Assembly (NCBI RefSeq): GCF_000379925.1
Contig: NZ_KB904272.1
Coordinates: 1 to 60,388, forward strand
Reading direction: 5' to 3'
DNA from: Porphyromonas levii DSM 23370
Lineage (GTDB): Bacteria > Bacteroidota > Bacteroidia > Bacteroidales > Porphyromonadaceae
Length of the DNA stretch: 60,388 bases
Below the pieces are notes generated by a model, which saw only the letters and a list, made by a program, of their open reading frames with translations, did not search any database and was not told the origin of the DNA. Of this stretch, positions 54,848-60,388 are shown one piece after another. The stretch's first letter is position 1; each line of letters begins with the position of its first letter. The position numbers and the translations under genes are program-made.

Positions 54848-55340
54848 CTTTGTCGCTATAGACTTTGAGACTGCCAACCAGCACCGCCATAGTATATGCA
54901 GCGTGGGTATTGTAGTAGTCCGCAATGGTAAGATTGTAGAAAAGGTCTGCCGATTGGTGCGCCCTGCACCCAATTTTTATACTCAATGGACCACCGAAAT
55001 CCATGGTCTCACGGCGGAAGATACCGATACGGCACCACCTTTCCCAGAGGTATGGCAAGAGATTGAGCCCTATATAGGTGGTCTGCCATTGGTTGCCCAC
55101 AATAAGAGTTTCGATGAGAACTGTCTCAAGTCCGTCTTCGAATACTACGAGATGCCTTATCCAGATTATCCCTTTTATTGCACCCTAGTTACCTCTCGTA
55201 GACAATTTCGGGATGATATGCTGCCCTCTCATAGCTTGCCATTCGTAGCACAGCATTGTGGTTTTTGTCTGGAAAAGCACCATGATGCCCTTGCCGATGC
55301 GGAGGCTTGCGCACATATCGCACTTCATCTCGACTTCTAG
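54834..55340 (+). CDS. DEDDh 3'-5' exonuclease (DNA polymerase III epsilon-like)
   Basis: 168 residues from ATG 54834. Exo I VAIDFETAN carries Asp and Glu, exo II is HNKSFDENCL, and exo III HHDALADAEAC carries the histidine and final Asp. There is no polymerase-binding tail, so it is probably a stand-alone DNA or RNA trimming enzyme. Its start lies 14 bases inside folB in another frame. It is the last gene of the 10-kb operon, before a bidirectional terminator. Confidence 0.9.
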   Translation: MKLTDFVAIDFETANQHRHSICSVGIVVVRNGKIVEKVCRLVRPAPNFYTQWTTEIHGLTAEDTDTAPPFPEVWQEIEPYIGGLPLVAHNKSFDENCLKSVFEYYEMPYPDYPFYCTLVTSRRQFRDDMLPSHSLPFVAQHCGFCLEKHHDALADAEACAHIALHLDF

Positions 55341-55345
55341 ATTAA

Positions 55346-55399
55346 GCACAAAGAAGAGCCCCACTGGTGTAGTTGCGTCAGTGGGGCTCTTCCTTGTGC
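55346..55399. terminator. Bidirectional terminator between exonuclease and TPR genes
   Basis: Arms 55346-55366 and 55379-55399 pair at 20 of 21 positions around a 12-base loop. It ends at the base before the TPR stop codon and starts 6 bases after the exonuclease stop, so it serves convergent transcripts. A-rich and T-rich bases flank both sides. Confidence 0.85.
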
Positions 55400-56494
55400 T
55401 TACTTTTTCTGCATGAATCGCTCCTCCTTGATAGAGAGTAGACGGCTCTTAGCATACTTTGCCCATTCGCTACCCTCTATGGTATTCGGGTCGGTCTCTT
55501 TGAGTAGTGCATTGAGGTAGCGCTCCTCATTGTCCCAATCGTTGAGTTTTCTGTAGGTGCGCGCTATCATGTAGAGTACTCGCCTATTGCTCGGGTCTAT
55601 CTCATAGGCACGCTTTAGGTACTTAACCCCCGACTTCCATTGCTGACGCTCCAGATAGATTTGCGCCCTTCGCTCCTCCAATTGCGCCGAAAAGGTAAGT
55701 ATTTCGGGCGTACGAAAGGTTAGGGAGTCTGCCTCATCTATCAGGTTTATGGCCTGATCCAACAGTTTAAGTCGAGTCTTTGCTAAAGCTAAATCGGAGA
55801 GAATCAGAGGCGTTCCACCCTGACTATACTCCACCGCTTCTGTAAGTACCTTCTCTGCTCGCATCGAAGACCTAAGACTTTTATCCATCAGAAGGAGGCT
55901 CCCTAGGTAGTAAAGGGTATTCACATTCTTATCACCAGCATCGTATAGTGTTTGGAATTCGTCCTGCGAAGCGCTGTAATGCTTCATGGCGTATAGCGTA
56001 TGGGCAAGCTCACGCCGAATAGGCTTCGAACCTGGGTGTACCTTTAGGAAGTCGGTCAATAACCCCAAGTACTCTTCTGACATGTTATTTGACCGGGCGA
56101 GCTGGAGCAGAATCACCAGGTTGCTTTCGTTAAAGGGGTACGCTTTCGCAATCGCTTCCCTATAGTATATAGCGCTATCGGGTATGAGCAGCGCCTGATA
56201 GCTATTTGCGAGTAGGAGGTAGTCTTTGATATTGAACGTGGTATCTGCGTCAACAAGCTCTCTCATCACCCCGATAGATGCAGGGTACTCTCCGATAGCG
56301 TAGAGTAGGGTACCTTGCCTTCGGGAAAGGTCGGGCGTGCGTTCTTCACACTGATCCAAGAGGTCGAGCGCTTCGTAGAAATAACCAATCTCCTCCAAGT
56401 GCTTGGTGATGCTATCCAGTTCGGCAACCGTTTGTGCCTGAGCACTCATGCCTATGAGTGCTAGTACCACTGAGAAAATCATCTTTTTCATCAT
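55400..56494 (-). CDS. Exported TPR protein, about 364 aa
   Basis: From the ATG at 56494 (or 56491) a signal peptide ends AQAQ. Tetratricopeptide-like helices follow: EEIGYFYEALDLLDQCEE, GTLLYAIGEYPASIGVM, LAHTLYAMKHYSASQDEF and YLKRAYEIDPSNRRVLYMIARTYRKLNDWDNEER. It is probably periplasmic and binds proteins. The open frame begins at 56551, but the -7 box at 56547-56540 puts transcription start after that point. Confidence 0.85.
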   Translation of the reverse strand: MMKKMIFSVVLALIGMSAQAQTVAELDSITKHLEEIGYFYEALDLLDQCEERTPDLSRRQGTLLYAIGEYPASIGVMRELVDADTTFNIKDYLLLANSYQALLIPDSAIYYREAIAKAYPFNESNLVILLQLARSNNMSEEYLGLLTDFLKVHPGSKPIRRELAHTLYAMKHYSASQDEFQTLYDAGDKNVNTLYYLGSLLLMDKSLRSSMRAEKVLTEAVEYSQGGTPLILSDLALAKTRLKLLDQAINLIDEADSLTFRTPEILTFSAQLEERRAQIYLERQQWKSGVKYLKRAYEIDPSNRRVLYMIARTYRKLNDWDNEERYLNALLKETDPNTIEGSEWAKYAKSRLLSIKEERFMQKK

Positions 56495-56539
56495 GAGTCT
56501 ATTACTTTTAGGTGTTGTATCGGTCTCTCGTATTTTGGG

Positions 56540-56547
56540 CAAATATA
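56540..56547 (-). promoter_or_regulatory. -7 box TATATTTG of the TPR gene
   Basis: On the minus strand TATATTTG matches TAnnTTTG, with a predicted start near 56533 and the ATG at 56494. It lies 28 bases from array C. Confidence 0.55.
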
Positions 56548-56574
56548 GCATAAATCTTACCTATAGCAGAAATA

Positions 56575-56706
56575 CCCTCGACGTTTTCGCCCGAAACCCT
56601 CGACCTTTTTCACGGAAACCCTCGACCTTTTTCACGGAAACCCTCGACCTTTTTCACGGAAACCCTCGACCTTTTTCACGGAAACCCTCGACCTTTTTCG
56701 CGGAAC
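56575..56706. repeat. 22-bp tandem array C, six units
   Basis: Units start at 56575, 56597, 56619, 56641, 56663 and 56685; the middle four are identical and the outer two vary by a few bases. Each begins CCCTCGAC and carries a T-run followed by TTTC-ACG-GAAA, or in the first unit TTTCG-CC-CGAAA: a short inverted repeat. The array lies between the divergent TPR and TonB-receptor genes. There are no unique spacers, so it is not CRISPR. Confidence 0.9.
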
Positions 56707-56848
56707 ATCTTTGTTCTCCGAAAATATACCCTCTGTTATGCGTTGGATAACCTCAAATGTCTTGCTTCAGACCTCTCTTTAGTGGGGTCGTAACAGAATT
56801 GTATTGTTTTGGTAATCCCAAAGAGTCCTCTAATTCTTAATGTTTCGT

Positions 56849-56856
56849 TAAATTTG
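56849..56856 (+). promoter_or_regulatory. -7 box TAAATTTG of the TonB receptor gene
   Basis: Matches TAnnTTTG, 91 bases before the ATG at 56948. The leader would be about 85 bases, long for this window. Confidence 0.45.
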
Positions 56857-56947
56857 CGTCGCTATATCGGGTGGGTAGCTATTCCCACGTGAATATATTT
56901 TAATTGAGCGGATGTATAATGAGTATATTAACTAACTTTTTTCTTGT

Positions 56948-59900
56948 ATGAAACTACAGAAAATGCTTTTTGCCATGCTGGCGACACTCCTCCTGAGTAT
57001 CCCATCAATGGCACAGGTAACTACCTCTGGAATTTCAGGTAAGATCGTTGACCAGAACAACGACTTCCTTCCAGGCGTATCGATTACCGTTACCCACACA
57101 CCATCTGGTACAGTGTATCGTACTATCTCCAATGCGGAGGGGTACTTCCGTATCATTGGTATGCGACCAGGCGGTCCTTATGAATTGGTTGGTCGATTCT
57201 TGGGTTATCAAGACACCAAGGTGGAGAATATCAATCTAGCCCTTGGCGAGACCAACTCTGTTGATATCAAGATGAACGAGACCTCGTTCTCGCTAGGAGA
57301 GGTTACTGTCCTCGCTGACCGTTCATCAGTCTTCAACTCACAAAGGACAGGAGCTGCCAACAATTTTACCTCCAAAGTAATCGAGTCTACACCTATGATC
57401 TCCAGGAGTATCTTTGACGTGGCAAAGCTTACTCCTTCAGCAATCTCTACTGGTAACGGTACTTCTTTTGCTGGTTCGAGCAATAAGTACAATAGTTTCC
57501 AGATAGACGGAACGGTCAATAACGATGTATTTGGTCTCTCTAGCGCTGGTACCAACGGCGACCAAGCAGGTGTAACACCTATCTCACTCGATGCTATTGA
57601 AGAGATTCAGGTGGTTATTGCTCCTTTCGATGTAAGACAAGGTGGCTTTACCGGCGGTGGTATCAATGCGATTACTAAGAGCGGTACCAATACTTTCCAT
57701 GGGACAGCCTATACCTATTATCAGAACCAAAACCTGATTGGTAAGACCCCAGGTAAGGATGTGAAGAACAGAGAGCGCCTAGGGAAGCAGAATAGCCAGA
57801 CTTTTGGCTTTACCCTAGGAGGCCCTATTGTAAAGAATAAGCTATTTTTCTTCACTAACTTCGAGTACACCGGAGATGATTACCCAACCTCTTATAATAT
57901 GGGTGATGCCAAGAAGGATGGCAAGAAGTATGTTGCTTCGCCAGGTGTTTCTTTGATTACTAAGGATGAAGCAGACCAAGTTATTAATCACCTCAAGACC
58001 CTAGCTAATGGGTACGACGGTGGTGGATACGACGCCAAGAACGTGGATACACGTGGTTACAAAGCCCTAGCGAGGTTCGACTGGAACATAAACGACAACC
58101 ATAAGATGACCCTTAGATACAACTTCACAAAGGGTCGTAAGCTAAACTTCAGCCGTGGTAAGGACAATTTGAGGCTTGGGGACAATGGTTACTACATGAA
58201 TAGTACAACGCACTCATTGGTTACAGAGCTTCAGTCTAGATTCTCCGAGACCATTAGCAATGAGTTCCGTTTTGGTTTTACCCGTGTTAGGGACTTCCGT
58301 GAGATGGTAGGTATTGCTATGCCGACTGTATCAATCGAGCTTGATGGCAATAGAAGGATATCCTTCGGCTCAGATCCCTACTCATCAGCTAATGAGCTAG
58401 ACCAAGACATCTTTACTCTTGCTGATAACCTCTCTTTATTCCTCGGCGACCATACCGTGACTATTGGTACCCACAACGAGTTCTTCAAGATGAGGAACCT
58501 CTTTATTCGCCAAAACACAGGCGAATATAGGTACAGTAGTATTGCGGACTGGCTCTCTGTGGGAACTCCTCAAGAGGTTGCCCCAAAGCAGTATGACTAC
58601 TCATTCTCCGACGTGGATGGTAACCGTAGATGGTCTCCAAGGTTCGGTGCTGCACAAGTAGGATTGTATGCTCAGGATGACTGGAGAGTGTCCGATGACT
58701 TCAGACTCACTTATGGTCTTCGTGTAGACGTGCCAATTTTCTTCGATAAGCCAAGTGTCAATGAAGCATTCAATGCTACCAATATTGCTAAAGACTTCCA
58801 GGTGGCAACCGATCAGATGCCTGCCTCTATTCCTTTATTCTCACCTAGAGTAGGCTTCCGTTGGAACCTAAATGAGAGCAAAGCGTCACTTCTTCGAGGT
58901 GGTGTAGGTGTCTTCACAGGTAGAGTACCATTTGTGTGGATCTCTAATAGCTTCTCCAATACTGGTGTTGAGTACAACAGAACTAGACTTCAGAAGAATG
59001 ATTTTGCAGGTGCTATCGCCGATGGATTCAAGTTCCAGATGGACCCAGCTAATCAATACAAGCCTTCAAAAGTTTGGAATTCTGAGATCGATGTGCTGGA
59101 TAAGAAGTTCAAGTTCCCACAAGTACTACGTCTGAACTTGGCTTGGGAACAAAGATTGCCTTACGATATCCGTTTCACACTCGAAGGAATCTACTCCAAA
59201 ACGCTTAATAACATAATGTTTAAGAATCTCTCTTTCGAGAGGGATGGTCAGCTAGACAACGGCACAGGGGATAAGAGATTCTTGTACACCCAGAGGGCAG
59301 AGTCCAAAGCGTACAATGGAATCATCTACCTAACAAATTCTAGCAAGGGGTATAGCTATAATATTACAGCTAAGCTTGAGAAGAATTTCGACTTCGGTCT
59401 GTCTACTATGCTCGCCTATACTTATGGAGATGCAAGAGCTATCAATGACGGAACCTCAAGCCAAGCCTATTCAAACTGGCAGTACAATGAGATATATAAT
59501 GGTGATGATGACCAAACCATCTCGTTTGCCGACTTCAATCGCCCTCATAGTATCATCGCAAATATAGCTTATCGAGTAGAGTATGCTAAGAACTTTGCAA
59601 CGTCAGTGAGCCTCTTCTACTCAGGTCTCAGTGGGCGTAACTACTCTATGGTCTACAATGGCGATATCAATGGCGACCGCGCAAATGGTAATGACCTAAT
59701 GTATATTCCTACCGAGCAGGAGCTACAAGGTATGAAGTTTGTAACCAATAGGACGGTCAAGACCGATCCTGAGGAGCAAAGAGCAAACTTCGCTAAGTGG
59801 ATTGAAAAGGACTACGCTCAGTACAGAGGAACATATATCCCACGTAATGCACTCATGGCTCCTTTCGAGCACGAGTTTGATTTCCATCTGGCACAGGATT

Positions 59901-60130
59901 TCTACTTCAATGTTATGGGTAGGAGGAATACCCTTCAGGTTAATTTTGATGTCATGAACATTGGTAACCTTATTAACCCAGCATGGGGTATTCAGAACTC
60001 TGTTGGATACAACTATAACCCAATGGCAGTTAGTCGTAAGGGAAATGAGGTCTCTTACACATTCAATATGCCATCTAGCCCAAGTTTGACCCCTAGAGTA
60101 TATTTTGAGGTGTTTTTTTTGGCATTTTGA
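56948..60130 (+). CDS. TonB-dependent receptor, Oar-like, C-terminus probably altered by IS
   Basis: 1060 residues. A signal peptide (ends SMAQ) is followed by a carboxypeptidase-regulatory-like domain (about 25-115: SGKIVDQNNDFLPGVSITV), a plug (about 125-240, with APFDVRQGGFTGGGINAITKSGTN) and a long beta-barrel. This is the Oar-like class of Bacteroidetes outer membrane proteins. The last regular barrel region reads SPSLTPRVYFE and then VFFLAF, with a T8 run, rather than a normal closing strand. IS sequence begins at about that place, so the final few residues are probably supplied by IS DNA. Confidence 0.85.
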   Translation: MKLQKMLFAMLATLLLSIPSMAQVTTSGISGKIVDQNNDFLPGVSITVTHTPSGTVYRTISNAEGYFRIIGMRPGGPYELVGRFLGYQDTKVENINLALGETNSVDIKMNETSFSLGEVTVLADRSSVFNSQRTGAANNFTSKVIESTPMISRSIFDVAKLTPSAISTGNGTSFAGSSNKYNSFQIDGTVNNDVFGLSSAGTNGDQAGVTPISLDAIEEIQVVIAPFDVRQGGFTGGGINAITKSGTNTFHGTAYTYYQNQNLIGKTPGKDVKNRERLGKQNSQTFGFTLGGPIVKNKLFFFTNFEYTGDDYPTSYNMGDAKKDGKKYVASPGVSLITKDEADQVINHLKTLANGYDGGGYDAKNVDTRGYKALARFDWNINDNHKMTLRYNFTKGRKLNFSRGKDNLRLGDNGYYMNSTTHSLVTELQSRFSETISNEFRFGFTRVRDFREMVGIAMPTVSIELDGNRRISFGSDPYSSANELDQDIFTLADNLSLFLGDHTVTIGTHNEFFKMRNLFIRQNTGEYRYSSIADWLSVGTPQEVAPKQYDYSFSDVDGNRRWSPRFGAAQVGLYAQDDWRVSDDFRLTYGLRVDVPIFFDKPSVNEAFNATNIAKDFQVATDQMPASIPLFSPRVGFRWNLNESKASLLRGGVGVFTGRVPFVWISNSFSNTGVEYNRTRLQKNDFAGAIADGFKFQMDPANQYKPSKVWNSEIDVLDKKFKFPQVLRLNLAWEQRLPYDIRFTLEGIYSKTLNNIMFKNLSFERDGQLDNGTGDKRFLYTQRAESKAYNGIIYLTNSSKGYSYNITAKLEKNFDFGLSTMLAYTYGDARAINDGTSSQAYSNWQYNEIYNGDDDQTISFADFNRPHSIIANIAYRVEYAKNFATSVSLFYSGLSGRNYSMVYNGDINGDRANGNDLMYIPTEQELQGMKFVTNRTVKTDPEEQRANFAKWIEKDYAQYRGTYIPRNALMAPFEHEFDFHLAQDFYFNVMGRRNTLQVNFDVMNIGNLINPAWGIQNSVGYNYNPMAVSRKGNEVSYTFNMPSSPSLTPRVYFEVFFLAF

Positions 60131-60208
60131 GGAGTGAAATGCTGATTTCATCGGGGTAGTTGTTTTTTAAATCGAAATGTAGTACACAGCGGTGGATTTT
60201 TTTATCCT

Positions 60209-60216
60209 TACCTTTG
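60209..60216 (+). promoter_or_regulatory. -7 box TACCTTTG just before the right-edge transposase
   Basis: TACCTTTG matches TAnnTTTG and ends 8 bases before the ATG at 60224, so the message would be leaderless or nearly so. Confidence 0.55.
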
Positions 60217-60223
60217 TGGCACT

Positions 60224-60388
60224 ATGCATTTTATTTCGCAGACAAGATATAATCCGGATTCTGGGAGGGACGAAAAGTACTACCGTATCAAAGAGTCTTT
60301 TCGGGATAAGTTGGGGAGAGTGCGTTCGCGTATTCTGCTCAACGTCGGATTTTGGTCTGGTCTGACGCCAGAAGAAGTTCGTGACGTT
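60224..60388 (+). CDS. IS4/IS1634-like transposase, N-terminal fragment
   Basis: 55 codons from the ATG at 60224 to the window end, all open. The stretch YYRIKESFRDKLGRVRSRI followed by LLNVGF and LTPEEVRDV is the opening of Bacteroidetes IS4/IS1634-type transposases (Y-x-x-x-x-S-Y/F-R-D-x-x-G-R-x-R-x-R-x-L-L-x-x-G). The DDE core lies outside. A promoter box lies directly before it. The exact subfamily is uncertain. Confidence 0.65.
   Translation, partial: MHFISQTRYNPDSGRDEKYYRIKESFRDKLGRVRSRILLNVGFWSGLTPEEVRDV

Larger units (their letters stand above)
60105..60388 (+). mobile_element. Insertion sequence, right-edge partial copy
   Basis: The stretch holds a leader, promoter and the start of a transposase gene, and runs off the window. 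The left boundary is inferred at about 60105 from the change in the TonB receptor's reading; the inverted repeat cannot be verified. Confidence 0.45.

Noticed and set aside
56575-56706. CRISPR array
   Set aside because: Units abut with no unique spacers and no cas genes are near.
56448-56750. Plus-strand open frame of 100 codons spanning array C
   Set aside because: Its content comes from the 22-bp repeat, which is not a multiple of three, and it crosses the TPR gene start. No ribosome site or motif.
60105-60125. Phase-variable poly-T tract in the TonB receptor
   Set aside because: A T8 run is present, but shifting frame by one base gives only another tail of a few residues, so it would not act as an on/off switch; an IS junction explains the odd ending better.

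Overview
The window looks like a draft-assembly contig from a Bacteroidales bacterium, most likely Porphyromonas or a close relative. Supporting signs are the TAnnTTTG -7 promoter boxes, the dapB-lepB-WbqC gene order, Oar-type TonB receptor and Bacteroidetes 'putative porin' genes, DUF3945 proteins in an integrated element, and an IntDOT-class recombinase. Both ends stop inside different insertion-sequence transposase genes (39 codons at the left, 55 at the right), which is what an assembly broken at multicopy IS elements would look like. Family assignments come from reading the sequence; no database search was run.

Region 1 (1-16246) is the right part of an integrative element at the 3' end of a tRNA-Thr(CGT) gene. 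An operon runs leftward from the integrase: integrase, small HTH protein, DUF4406, DUF2786, primase-helicase, with touching or overlapping genes. Next comes a 280-base gap with a candidate structured small RNA on the opposite strand. A second leftward series follows: excisionase-like HTH protein, five small unrecognised genes (one resembling a degenerate PD-(D/E)XK nuclease fold), a strong terminator, four 10-bp iteron-like repeats, a DUF4099/DUF3945 protein, an LRV/HEAT-like repeat protein, a second DUF3945 protein, and a 1761-residue methyltransferase-helicase. The last appears cut off at its C-terminus by the left-hand IS. No relaxase or type IV secretion gene is visible, so the transfer part of the element must lie beyond the left edge.

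Region 2 (16247-38346) is core chromosome: tRNA-Thr, an M16 protease / phosphoesterase / MATE exporter operon, a Crp/Fnr regulator, two FKBP isomerases, a leftward operon (pseudouridine synthase, asnS, lipoprotein, glmM, pepT, gcvT), the rightward dapB-lepB-S26-like-WbqC operon, then coaA, a second phosphoesterase and kbl.

Region 3 (38347-60388) holds an aminotransferase-fold protein without its PLP lysine, a GH20 hexosaminidase lipoprotein, clpB, tRNA-Gln(CTG), and a 10-kb run of overlapping genes (divIC-like, membrane protein, GT2, pyrC, porin, solute-binding-like, DEAD helicase, nrnA-like, DAHP synthase-chorismate mutase, folB, exonuclease). A convergent TPR gene and an Oar-like TonB receptor follow; the receptor's 3' end abuts the right-hand IS.

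The most striking unexplained structure is a set of three intergenic tandem arrays (22693-22780, about 38455-38544, 56575-56706). They have unrelated sequences but all have an exact 22-bp period, all carry short inverted repeats within or across units, and all sit between divergently transcribed genes. Other points of note are the candidate sRNA at 10925-11023, the shared C-terminal tails of three neighbouring element proteins, and the IS truncations at both ends.
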